The notes under the pieces: model-generated
The model's database searches: none
What the model was told of the DNA's origin: nothing
The model's input: only the letters and a program-made list of their open reading frames with translations
Shown here: in pieces, positions 25,601-34,200 of the stretch
Numbering within the stretch: the stretch's first letter is position 1
Layout of the letters: the number at the start of each line of letters is the position of its first letter
Made by a program: the position numbers and the translations under genes
Assembly (NCBI GenBank): GCA_002690445.1
Contig: NZER01000008.1
Location: forward strand, 19,490-83,489
Source of the DNA: Candidatus Pacearchaeota archaeon
GTDB lineage: Archaea > Nanoarchaeota > Nanoarchaeia > Pacearchaeales > GW2011-AR1
Length of the DNA: 64,000 nt
Reading direction: 5' to 3'

Positions 25601-27088
25601 GGGGAAGGTCGTTCGTGGCCTGGACCATACTACACACCCGGCGGCGAGTTTAGAGTAGCAGACAACCGGAACACAGAAGACGATTTTAATTACGGCGATG
25701 AATATATTGGATTTTACCATGGTGAGATTGATGCTGAGGGCGATGTTGTTTATGTGGCCGGCGAAGAACAAACCGGACCCGCGCCCGGAGAAATTGTACC
25801 CTCGACCGAAGCAGCTGCAGCTGCCCAAGATCTTTTAACTCCCGTTGCTACGGCTATTAAAATAGGCACCCAAGAGAGAGTCACACAACGCCTGGATATT
25901 CAAGATGCGACCCCCGATGGAAGCGCAAGTGGGCGAGAAACAATAACCGTAGTTGATTTGGGAGATGTACCAGATCTCGGCACCGTTGTCGGCTCGCGAG
26001 GCGCGAGCACCCCATTTGCTATAGAAAAATATATTAGAATTAACGACGGGAAATATGGACAAGAGGCTGGCAAGTCCCTCATCCAGAGAAATCCACCCGG
26101 CGCACGACTCTCGGATATTTATCCGGGAACCATAGAGACGATAAAAAACGACGATGGAATCGATGTAGGAATTAAAGGCAACATGGGAGTACGCTATGGG
26201 TTAGACTTCTATTATGTGAAGAGCGGCAAAACACTGATAACGTCCGTAGAGGTGGATTCGCTGGACCTGCTCGTATCACAATTCGACACCCTACAGCCCA
26301 ACAGCAAGCTTCTTTATTGTCTCTTGAATATGCTTAAGAACGATGCTCGCTATAAGATGATGACGAGTTATATTTTCTCGTTCAAGAAGGTGACAGGGTT
26401 GCTCGCCATCTATAATGACATGGCATTTATGTCGTCAGTGGGCGAAGTTTCATGTGGAAAAGGGGACGCAACTTATAGAATTAGCACAAATGAACTATCA
26501 AATCTTGTTCCCGGAGCCTTTAAATATGCCGATCCGTACGAGAAGGAACCCTGGGTCGGCGAGGACTCCAAGATGCTAGCAGCCATTAGAGCAAAGCCGG
26601 GCTCCCGTGCCTATATCTCTAAGAAAATTACTGAACTCTCATACCCCGCCCCCGAACCCCCGACCGGAGGAGCAGGGAATCTTTTTAGTAATTACTCCGA
26701 TGATGACATCGTTGTAAAGGTTATTGAGTTGGATCCCAACGCTAGCGGTGTGACTGGGAACGAAGGGTGGATGCACTATAATGATCGATCTTCCGGACCG
26801 GGAGCCAGTCTTTTTGTACAAGAATGGGACACATGGGATCGCAAATTGCTTCGGAACTCGCGCTCTAGAATTAAAAAACTATTTAGATCATATTATAATT
26901 CACGAGACTTCAGACCGGGCGATAATCTCCTAGGAGATGGCGAAAAGCCGTCAGCTATTTTCTTCCGCACCCTTAAAGCAAGAATGATGCCTCCGCCGGG
27001 CAAGGGACTCCTTCCATGGTGGAAGAGAGGAAGACTCAGAAGCAATCCGTTTAACGCAGACGGCGGCTTGTGTGATAAAGCTAATTAA
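19700..27088 (+). CDS. giant virion-type protein, function unknown (2462 aa)
   Basis: 2462 aa, no recognised family. The first 25 residues include DIDSDGLIDVCDD (about 11-23), a DxDxDGxxD calcium-loop of the EF-hand/dockerin/thrombospondin-3 type. A hydrophobic helix block, FKAIVAIVIINLMVKV then NALCGALEKTG (about 814-845), could be membrane-inserting. Several helical blocks and acidic Pro-rich linkers alternate. Position directly upstream of gp25 and gp6 points to a baseplate hub, tape-measure or other internal tail protein; length alone would fit a very long tape measure, but it lacks the long regular coiled coil normally expected. ATG 19700 follows AGGA. Confidence 0.55.
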   Translation: MAESKFLKFQDIDSDGLIDVCDDEIISKPVPCKGPCIPNPTAIVPDWKTFKVFEPQLNQKKCHFQATKVTPHTTTAPAEVLASGDDAAIDEALRERFEEYVGEAIENLLLFAGKEDSDDTRSTVYESIEYDKYDLEPRPHSRLKLLYSVPFDVIYELPAAQEDTEEDPPEPEEITVEFDTAHLGAQMIRVRKGLDLYGRYLTMYRQLGEGSIYFVDDQLRRSGERTSYTESGTETGGAAAETHGSRGEGTGGDTNSRVRGTVFNLQDYGDTALFDLKELGRLMIQLEAFLQLRGFQIPGVGTIGQAFTGLFDQTVVRLICTFKDYELRRMKIYTRECGEKPFYLNKSSVRPLAKQGVWKDPTAVAYFARVAAMDAELSARAATPWHEFIVKYTYPEVYTDITDGNVKGETVGDCLADALDEEIRDLGQDILDGVFSLGDAIAYKWRKSLCKTDIEESRKDDEIMGISVDAISDANLGEIMGMAQMQAFQQLDKDDQIYLQICVMMMVSKTKFGPAVSMMGKLFEFGFQRIKVCGLFDFMNTAMKCLMGGMTFDEMMSAAVKAALKSMNVENFGSLFQNLPLDAQNRIDAKVKERLANGDLLGDSDGIGQNFFGKSETPGAAAVAGAKGAVGALYEGVVSPAKAVVWIGTGEYRIWESSEILKATEEWTRSGGSTGPGETMGGGAGYSPPNPNAYERTVMSQLDGGAGAQGQEDIPSADIMQLWAQETIKFYGDNLMALVDELNKMPGAEIISAIITMMDCPQPPLFNPSIYDFIKSLGLPFCRNMTEIRLPRLENPLQYFPDFADWQENLWDIITFTFKAIVAIVIINLMVKVCEIIGNALCGALEKTGKIAAAVPAAMAGSTTMSKVIREAFCGPDADEEKIEDTILALMAQMGMGADAYANPDNTLQFGMDLSAGVTQREFAEAFLGNAGPEFLEIADQLIEYEYPQFRASMPNKRAIKRLVGNIGVMAPLEYRQHLRDMVAASPDNELIPANPSMCSNEEQIEAFKNLRCTVLEGRASPEQCHKMFCDLREDMLTDLEDLSDIIQGGIGPYVASQLPPLVSEPGCDDGMIPYEGPAQVAANSQNTQANFEILRVEYAKDMMGNGGLFAGDDDWGFINMVMSDTHGNPLTAHWRKAFNMKKYVNFATNLPNGGEASTGFWSFMQGNAGFSSQVGQFPYYVGEWLKRQFLNAGLKSNSFGDISRSDYVIKPGYAKLSGGGNDLHEHFEFVTRNEATPAVKGSISFADLDFNPIMGTGIDLLKIPDFGYNTTLGIKMPDSGFGSFESDDNKVVITRELRKGNPSGPQQGNWDLDGADICLNFKDNAAGMRKGFIGSNEGFVEKGTWDLGSQWGWGFDQQCYFSDIIEDSNGVVRNRFDDNIRVQIIEKMNLDSTGPNPMADQVGEEMKKAEPVDLPGWIENIPVVGWALQALLNLVLFMVPRAQRDNLNAGMTGGSVGNKFVRSREFEFLAVDDSLDAFKSPPLEKPSIVNENTKAGLIGANSAAPGAGLNLADFPQFAQSMSVLQDYVPQVYLLADFLGTTADSALKDEYDSVMQNIFEHFAYEIGANESGWKYGADYDYLTQTDIDYLDPSGAPYDHQNREMILGISRDQFNAKRDGREGTERAIYLDPATFGGTYCNPALYIKPTKYDGWMGFIQVFFPEYTPCKPHNTDLIDFDEVQEFVDKHYSTIPEDPRLSYDPECVREVPFKRIMDRAARVNMYALVMASIRIYASTHFFKAMGTFSKIMPKFPDNFSSIYSAYILERMEEDFKDVQAPFWESLNPFKDDEFWYGFLEQSVECYDFLVEAGEMPQPTPGGALQSAFDKINDLQTDYAFPDRLSKNRTFTNSDGDKTTRKEAGLREAKMTRDAGLLQTLKGFRGDKNLEAVQSVEEHAKLILQQIINRELTHMGEKMVKNMRSRGFNPTIFDLDYWIFENKCADSEVVFAGPEVVEVPVGLPTENAPDPKGEGRSWPGPYYTPGGEFRVADNRNTEDDFNYGDEYIGFYHGEIDAEGDVVYVAGEEQTGPAPGEIVPSTEAAAAAQDLLTPVATAIKIGTQERVTQRLDIQDATPDGSASGRETITVVDLGDVPDLGTVVGSRGASTPFAIEKYIRINDGKYGQEAGKSLIQRNPPGARLSDIYPGTIETIKNDDGIDVGIKGNMGVRYGLDFYYVKSGKTLITSVEVDSLDLLVSQFDTLQPNSKLLYCLLNMLKNDARYKMMTSYIFSFKKVTGLLAIYNDMAFMSSVGEVSCGKGDATYRISTNELSNLVPGAFKYADPYEKEPWVGEDSKMLAAIRAKPGSRAYISKKITELSYPAPEPPTGGAGNLFSNYSDDDIVVKVIELDPNASGVTGNEGWMHYNDRSSGPGASLFVQEWDTWDRKLLRNSRSRIKKLFRSYYNSRDFRPGDNLLGDGEKPSAIFFRTLKARMMPPPGKGLLPWWKRGRLRSNPFNADGGLCDKAN

Positions 27089-27125
27089 AGAACATAGAAC
27101 CTATTTAAAGTAGGAGGAATAAATT

Positions 27126-27494
27126 ATGGCATCTTTTGGAGTAGCACTACCAGTCACACGTAATGATGTGAACGGGTACACCGTGATCGACGATTTTAAA
27201 ACCTTAATTAAACAAAATTTAAAAATGCTTATATTAACGGCGCCCGGCGAACGTGTTATGACGCCCAATTTCGGTGTTGGTGTGCGCAATTATCTATTTC
27301 AAAATGTAGGAAGTGAAGTTTTCAGCGAGATCGAGAACAAAATAAGAGAACAAGTCAAGCGTTATTTGAGTGGAGTTACGATTCTACAAGTTAAGTTTGA
27401 TAGCACAGGTATAGATCGCAACACTCTTGGACTCTCAATATTCTATAGTGTTTCCGATATAGGAATAACAGATTTATTGAAGTTTACTATTTAA
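27126..27494 (+). CDS. 25: baseplate wedge protein, gp25/GPW family
   Basis: 122 aa, the usual size. Family landmarks: DFKTLIKQNLKMLILTAPGE and RVMTPNFGVGVRNYLF (about residues 42-57), with a final beta pair. gp25 (T4) sits in the wedge and links the baseplate to the sheath. TAGGAGG lies 9 nt before ATG 27126, the strongest site of the tail block. This assigns the virus to contractile-tail phages. Confidence 0.93.
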   Translation: MASFGVALPVTRNDVNGYTVIDDFKTLIKQNLKMLILTAPGERVMTPNFGVGVRNYLFQNVGSEVFSEIENKIREQVKRYLSGVTILQVKFDSTGIDRNTLGLSIFYSVSDIGITDLLKFTI

Positions 27495-27510
27495 AAAAGA
27501 GGGTTTTTAA

Positions 27511-29307
27511 ATGGCCAACGAACAAAAGAAAATACTACCCATTGATTATACGAGCAGGGATTTTGCATCCATTCGAAACGATCTGCTCCAGATCGCAGAA
27601 AGACTTTACCCTGATTCCTTTCAGGATTTTAGCGAGGCTTCTTTTGCGTCTTTGATGATAGACGCAGTTGCATATGTGGGAGATCAACTATCATTTTATC
27701 TAGATTACAATGTTAATGAGTCCTTTTTGGACACCGCGTATCAGTTTAATAATGTATTACGCCACGGTCGCATTTTAGGGTATAAATATACCGGTCGACC
27801 ATCAACTTATGGACAAGCAGCACTCTTTATCTTGGTGCCACCATCACCGACAGGAATTGGTCCAGATCTGCGATACACACCAATTCTCAAGAGGGGATCT
27901 CAATTCACCACGTCCACTGGTCTTAACTTCACGTTAACAGAAAATGTAGATTTTGCAGATCCCAAACTTCCAGTAGTGGTCGCACGAGTGGATAACACAA
28001 CGGGTGCACCGACTTTCTTCGCCATCAAGGCGTACGGTACAGTTGTCTCGGGAGTTTTTGCCACAGAACAAGTAAAGGTTGGAAACTACCAAAGCTACAG
28101 AAGAGTAACACTGGGCGTTGCGAACGCAGCCGAAGTTATTTCGGTATTTGATAGCGAAGGAAACGAATACTTTGAAGTGGACTACCTTGCCCAAGATATG
28201 ATATACAAAGAGATTCCCAATACCAATTATAAGAACGACAACGTTCCTTCGGTTCTCAAACCTTATTTGGTTTCACGAAAATTTGTAGTAGAACAAGACG
28301 CATCTAACACACATCTCCAGTTTGGAAGCGGCAAGGCAAACGCTAACGATGTGGTGGCAATTCCACAATCTGTGGCTATGGATGTTTTTGGGAAAACGTA
28401 TACTACTTCTTTAACGTTTGATCCCACGCGCTTATCTCAAAACGAAAGCTTTGGAATCGTGCCGAGTAATACCACACTTACAGTTACGATGCGTACGTCC
28501 AGCCCGGTTAATTCGAATGTTGCAGTAGGGCAGTTAACTACGGTGAATGGTGCTTATTTCGATTTTGGAGATCGAAAATCCTTGTCGTTCGATAAAATTT
28601 CGGCTGTTGAGAGTTCACTTGAAACATCCAATGAAACTCCGATTGTTGGAAGTGTAACAAACCCCACGTCAGATGAAATTAAACTCCGCGTCTTTGACAC
28701 CTTCCCGACTCAAAACCGTGCAGTAACACAGGCTGATTATGAAAACGTTGCTTATAGAATGCCGGCAAAGTATGGTTCCATAAAGAGAGTGTCGGTTCAA
28801 CGCGATCCGGATTCTCAAAAAAGAAACTTAAATATGTATGTTATCTCTGAAGACTCTTTTGAGAAATTAACCAAAACTAACGGAGCCATTAAAAATAATT
28901 TAAAGATTTGGCTCAATCAGCATAGAATGATAAACGACACTATCGACATTTTAGATCCCTATATTCTGAATTTTGGGATAGAATTCGCTGTAAAAGTTAT
29001 AGCCGGCTCCGATAAGTTTAGTACGATTGATAACTGTGTTAAGGCAATAGCAAGTATGTACGGAGTGGGCTTTTTTATTGGAGAAGGTCTGAGAATAGGA
29101 GATATCTACCAAGCACTTAAAGATGTATCTGGTGTCTTGGATGTCCAAAAGGTGAAGATCTTTAACAAAACAGGAACAAATTATTCAAGCGCCACCATTG
29201 ATATCAACAGCAATATGTCACCCGACGGCTCGGAACTGATGATTCCTAAAAATGCGATAGTGGAATTAAAGTTCCCAGAAACGGATATCATAGGAAAGGC
29301 TAAATAA
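27511..29307 (+). CDS. 6: baseplate wedge protein, gp6/baseplate J type
   Basis: 598 aa, close to T4 gp6 (660). N terminus DYTSRDFASIRNDLLQIAER, then DFSEASFASLMIDAVAYVG, QLSFYLDYNVNESFLDTA and NVLRHGRILGYKY are classic gp6/BPP-J features; the middle has NRAVTQADYENVAYRMP, the gp6 hallmark. It forms the inner baseplate ring with gp25. AGAGGG precedes ATG 27511. Stop overlaps the next ATG by one base. Confidence 0.92.
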   Translation: MANEQKKILPIDYTSRDFASIRNDLLQIAERLYPDSFQDFSEASFASLMIDAVAYVGDQLSFYLDYNVNESFLDTAYQFNNVLRHGRILGYKYTGRPSTYGQAALFILVPPSPTGIGPDLRYTPILKRGSQFTTSTGLNFTLTENVDFADPKLPVVVARVDNTTGAPTFFAIKAYGTVVSGVFATEQVKVGNYQSYRRVTLGVANAAEVISVFDSEGNEYFEVDYLAQDMIYKEIPNTNYKNDNVPSVLKPYLVSRKFVVEQDASNTHLQFGSGKANANDVVAIPQSVAMDVFGKTYTTSLTFDPTRLSQNESFGIVPSNTTLTVTMRTSSPVNSNVAVGQLTTVNGAYFDFGDRKSLSFDKISAVESSLETSNETPIVGSVTNPTSDEIKLRVFDTFPTQNRAVTQADYENVAYRMPAKYGSIKRVSVQRDPDSQKRNLNMYVISEDSFEKLTKTNGAIKNNLKIWLNQHRMINDTIDILDPYILNFGIEFAVKVIAGSDKFSTIDNCVKAIASMYGVGFFIGEGLRIGDIYQALKDVSGVLDVQKVKIFNKTGTNYSSATIDINSNMSPDGSELMIPKNAIVELKFPETDIIGKAK

Positions 29308-31247
29308 TGGCACTCAAACGGTATAAAGCGAACGCCGACAATACAATTGTAAATACCTATCTAGCGGACTTGTCTAATCGTGGCACTGGCTCCAATAGCG
29401 GACAAGCCGATGTCATGGAAATTTACTCCGTCTATGGGAGACAGTCATCAGGTTCTCAAGAGCTTTCTCGTATCTTGGTTAATTTCCCGGTCTCACAAAT
29501 CACCACAGATCGCTCCTCCGGCAAGCTCCCTAGCAGCGGTAGCGTTAAGTTTTATTTGCGCCTTTTTTCTGCAGAGTCGTCAAAGACGGTTCCGAAAGAC
29601 TTCAAGTTGGTAGTACAGCCTGTTTCGCATAGTTGGCAGGAAGGCGATGGGTTAGACTTAGAAAACTATAGTGACATAACCAACAATGGTACTGGCTCTA
29701 ACTGGATTAATGCCGGCAACAGAGGGCGCCCCGAAACCAGCAAGGTTCAATTTGTAACCGACACAGCCTCATCATACGAAGACGAATACGTACTTTTAAC
29801 CGACTCTTACCGGAAGCTATATGCTTTTTGGTTTAATAATGGCGGCGGTAGTGCCCCTGATGTAGCACCAGACGAGGTGGAGGTTGATATATCAGCCGGC
29901 TCAACTGCAGCAGAATACTCAAATAAATTCAAATTAGCCGTCTTGTCGAGCAGTGCCAACATAACTGCTGCATCTGCCTCGTCTCCTGCTGCGACTACCA
30001 AAACGACCAATAAACTTGGAGGGGCTGTTAGGGCAGCCACCCGGGACACCTCCCTGAGCGATTCAATATTAATTGTATCTACAGTGATTAGCGGCTCTGG
30101 CTCTGGACCCTGGCGGAATGTTGGCGGAGATTATATGCAAACCGGTCGGGATGGAAATGCCGGAGGAACAGGTCTCACGTTCACACAGAGGTTTAGCACC
30201 GGTTTGGAAAATGTTGAAATAGATATTACCAAGTTAGTAGAACGATGGCTTGCGGGAACGACCAACACGTATGGGGTGGGAGTAAGACTCTCGGCCAGCT
30301 TTGAGGCATACTCCAAGACTGCCGTCTCTGGAACTGTCAAAAACGTTGCCGGCGCAAAGAAGTCATATTACACCAAGAGGTTTTTCGCTAGAGGATCTCA
30401 ATTCTTTTTCAAGCGACCTGTTTTGGAAGCGCGCTGGAACTCTGTTCGGAAGGACGATAGAGGAGACTTCTACTTTAGCAGTTCTCTTGGTACTGACGAA
30501 GATAACATGAATACCTTGTATTTATACAATTATGTCCGCGGTAGACTCAGAAACATTCCCGCGGTGGGAACAGGAAAATTATATGTAAAATTATATTCTG
30601 GCTCCAGCGACAACACAAAGCCGAACACGACACCCCTCCGTATTCATGTTCCCTATTCTAGGAGCACCGATAGACCACGCACAGTGTACACAGCCAGCTG
30701 GCACAGCACGGGTATATATACGTGCTCGGTGTGTCTGACCAAATCAGCCACTCGAACGGTGAGCAATCTATACGACGTGTGGTATAATGGAACGACACAG
30801 TACTTTACAGGATCCATTCTGCCAAAGACTCTGTCCCCCTCCAATCATTCGCGAGAACCTGTATACTATCTTAATATTACCAACCTACAACGTGAGTACA
30901 CTCCCACCCAGAACGCGCGCTTTAACCTATACGTGCGAAACAAGTACTGGGATCCCACCATTTATACCAAAGCCAACAGCACACCCGCGACCACCACTAT
31001 CCCAAGTGCATCTTATAGGGTGTCACGCATCATTGATGGATTAGAGGCAGTCCCCCATTATACGGGGAGCAACTTTGCTACGGGGTTATCTTATGATGTA
31101 TCAGGCAATTATTTCGATTTAGACATGAAGCTTCTTCAACCCGGTTATGAATACGCGCTCAGATTTGCGTTTTATGATCCTGAATTGGTAGCATGGCAAG
31201 AGCAGGACGAGATCTTCAAATTTAGAGTGAGAAAGAATGAGCATTAA
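29307..31247 (+). CDS. DNRLRE-like virion protein following gp6
   Basis: 646 aa, beta-rich. Residues about 30-190 resemble DNRLRE-type modules: YGRQSSGSQELSRILVNFPV, VKFYLRLFSAES, KDFKLVVQPVSHSWQEGDG, SNWINAGNRGRPE. Other stretches (FDLDMKLLQPGYEYALRF at the C terminus) look like Ig/FnIII-type strands. By position (directly after gp6) it may fill the role of T4 gp7/gp8, although no clear sequence similarity to them is seen. Overlaps the following giant gene by 11 nt. Confidence 0.6.
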   Translation: MALKRYKANADNTIVNTYLADLSNRGTGSNSGQADVMEIYSVYGRQSSGSQELSRILVNFPVSQITTDRSSGKLPSSGSVKFYLRLFSAESSKTVPKDFKLVVQPVSHSWQEGDGLDLENYSDITNNGTGSNWINAGNRGRPETSKVQFVTDTASSYEDEYVLLTDSYRKLYAFWFNNGGGSAPDVAPDEVEVDISAGSTAAEYSNKFKLAVLSSSANITAASASSPAATTKTTNKLGGAVRAATRDTSLSDSILIVSTVISGSGSGPWRNVGGDYMQTGRDGNAGGTGLTFTQRFSTGLENVEIDITKLVERWLAGTTNTYGVGVRLSASFEAYSKTAVSGTVKNVAGAKKSYYTKRFFARGSQFFFKRPVLEARWNSVRKDDRGDFYFSSSLGTDEDNMNTLYLYNYVRGRLRNIPAVGTGKLYVKLYSGSSDNTKPNTTPLRIHVPYSRSTDRPRTVYTASWHSTGIYTCSVCLTKSATRTVSNLYDVWYNGTTQYFTGSILPKTLSPSNHSREPVYYLNITNLQREYTPTQNARFNLYVRNKYWDPTIYTKANSTPATTTIPSASYRVSRIIDGLEAVPHYTGSNFATGLSYDVSGNYFDLDMKLLQPGYEYALRFAFYDPELVAWQEQDEIFKFRVRKNEH

Positions 31248-34200
31248 AAAGCTTTTCAACGCTAGCAGTAAAAACACAAATTACCTTAGCGACACCAACC
31301 AGAAAGACGCATTCGAAGAGATTGAGTCATCTAGAAATTTAGAAGCCATTGTTACCGATCAAGATCGCTACATTCCCCAGATAAATTATTCTGAACCGGC
31401 CAATTTTGCTAAATTTGGGTCAGCGCGCCTTTATTATAAGTCTGCGATGAATCGAATTCTGGAGTATTACCCATACGACGGATCAGATGCCGAGATAAAT
31501 CAATTTTTTAATGATAACTTGGACATTGAAAATCATCTTCTAAACACTCGCTATCCCCGCGCTAACGGCTATATTACATTTGCGCCCGACACCTACGCCA
31601 TAAGCTCTATCAAAGAAGGCTACGGCATACCTACCACCAATGAATATATCGATTTAAAGGGTGGTCCCGGTACCGGATCCGCAACAAGCCTCGCATTAAA
31701 AGAATTAGCACCCAACCCATACTCCGATAGTTATAAAGGTTCTAACATTTATGATTCTAATATCTACCAAACGGCCGGACTTCCCTCCACCTATGGAAAG
31801 GGTACACGAACCTCAAACCTGAGAGCAAACTTTGATGATGGCGTCACAGTTGAGTTTTGGATGCAGACGGGCTCGCTGACAAACGTCGTCCCGAAAACAT
31901 CTAAACAGGTAATATTTGATTGGTGGAATAATGAACTTTCATCAAGTGACGCATACTCGCGGATGACCATTGAATTGACAACCTCTCGCGGCTCCGGTGG
32001 AACGGGCAAAAACCAAAAGGGGCGCCCATTCGTACTAACTGTACAATCAGGCTCCTCAACAAACAAGAACATAATCAATATTGGCACCGCATCTCTTCAT
32101 TCAAGCATGGGCTCGTGGAATCATTACGCGGTTAGACTGCTTAATACCGGCAGCGTTCTGGGCGCACAACTATATGTTAACGGTCAGCGCACAGACACCC
32201 ACGCATGGAACAAGTACTCACTTTCATCCAGTTTTAGAACCCCGACAGGTTCGTGGGCTTACTCTTCCCCAGCAAACCTGAAAGGATGGTGGAAACTGAA
32301 TTCAGACTTGGGCTCGGGAGGAACGGTAATAGATTCGAGTGGAAACGGTCTTACGGGCTCGTTTGATGATGCTGATATTTCCCGACCTGCTTGGTCTGGC
32401 GGCACCACTCCAACTAAATATATCCAATCATCAGGGAGCCTGACCTTCGACGGCGACAGTAGCTCTCCCAGCACCGGAGTGTACATAGGTGGTGGTCCAA
32501 TGTGGAATTCCCGGATCGGCGCCATATCCACAGCAGACATGACGTTTGCAGCCTGGGTATATAAAACGGGCGATGGCGGCGATTCCAACAAGGGAAGAAT
32601 ACTACAATTTGGTAGTGATAACCCGGGTCAAATACGAATGTACACTAACACTTCTCATCAAGTAGTTTTCCGCGCTGATTGGTCCACAGGGAATGGAGTA
32701 TGGAGAACAACAGAAGCCATTACCTTAAGTACATGGTACCATATCGTTGTAACTTACGATGCGGCTTTGGCGATAAATAATCCTATAATTTACATTAATG
32801 GAATAGCCTATGCCACAACTGAAACTTCCACCCCGAACGGGACCTACTCTGGCATAACCGGCGGTCCATGCATTGTGGGAAACAAGCCAAGTGGCGACGG
32901 TACCTGGGAAGGAAACCTTGCGGATTTTGCCATATGGGACAAATCTCTAACTGCTGCTGAAATCCATGCAATATATAATGCGTCCAAGTACACACAAGCA
33001 CATACAAAGATTACGTCCCTCAACCCCAAGAATGCGAGAGCGCGCATCGGAGCACTGACAGTATCTCCCTCCTCTTCCAACCCTGCTCGTTCTCAAAATG
33101 AGTTAGCAGGCGCCGGCAAATTAAGCGGTTCTTTGGATGAAGTCCGATATTGGAAGATAGCCAGAAACGGAAAGGAAATTGGCCAAAATTGGTTTACACA
33201 AGTCCGCGGCGGAGCAAACTCAGACATATCAAACGCAACATTAGGTGTTTATTACAAGTTTAACGAAGGTATTACCGGCAAAACAGGTACCGATAGAATC
33301 GTTTTAGATTACGCTGGGCGCGTTACAAATGGATTCTGGACCGGGTACACTGCCAACTCCCGAAACACCGGCTCAGCCATGGTTCTGGCTGGCGCAGCAC
33401 CCAAAGAATATAAGGATCCTGTTGTAAGAGCCAACAACCCGAGAGTCGTCAATTTGGCTTCTCAGTTAAAGCATACTGGTTCTTCGCACGATTATAACAA
33501 CAATGCCACTCTTTTGTCGTTAGTTCCGGGCTGGATATTGGATGAAGAAAGCGAAAATGAAAACTCAGATCTCAAATATATCGCACATATTATGGGGGCA
33601 TATTTTGATAAGCTCTATCTTCAAATTACCGAACTTCCCAAACTGCGACAGTTAAACTACCCCAGCTCTTCTTATAAACCATTGCCCTTTGCACGCCACT
33701 TGCCGCAATCATTGGGGCTTTATTCTCCCGATCTGTTCGTTGACGCAACAGTCTTGGAGAGGTTTACAAATCGAGATCGCGACAGTCTTTTCGAAAGCGA
33801 TCTCCACAATGCAAAGAATTTAATTTATATCAATCTTTATAATAACTTAACCAACATCTTTAAGAGCAAGGGAACCGAGCAGGCGATTCGCAATGTGTTG
33901 AGATGTTTTAATATCGATGATAAGGTTTTGCGATTGTCAATTAACTCCAACAATGAAGAGTTTGTTTTAAGAGATAATTTCCAACAACAGTTGCTGCGAG
34001 ATTCTTGTATAAACTTCAACCAACAAGGGAACACCCAGGCGGTTGTATATCAGAGGACACCATCGGCGACGCCGCAAATTAAATACGGCTCGATTAACGG
34101 CGAAAGACTTCAAGAATTACATGGATTTACATGTGAAGCCAATGTTATCTTTCCATATTATGATGCGTTGACAACCAAATTAAATCGGACTAAAGAATAT

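Noticed and set aside
30780..30790. Perfect extended -10 (TGGTATAAT) inside a tail gene, also near 39502
   Set aside because: It is made by Trp-Tyr-Asn codons within a coding frame and has no good -35.
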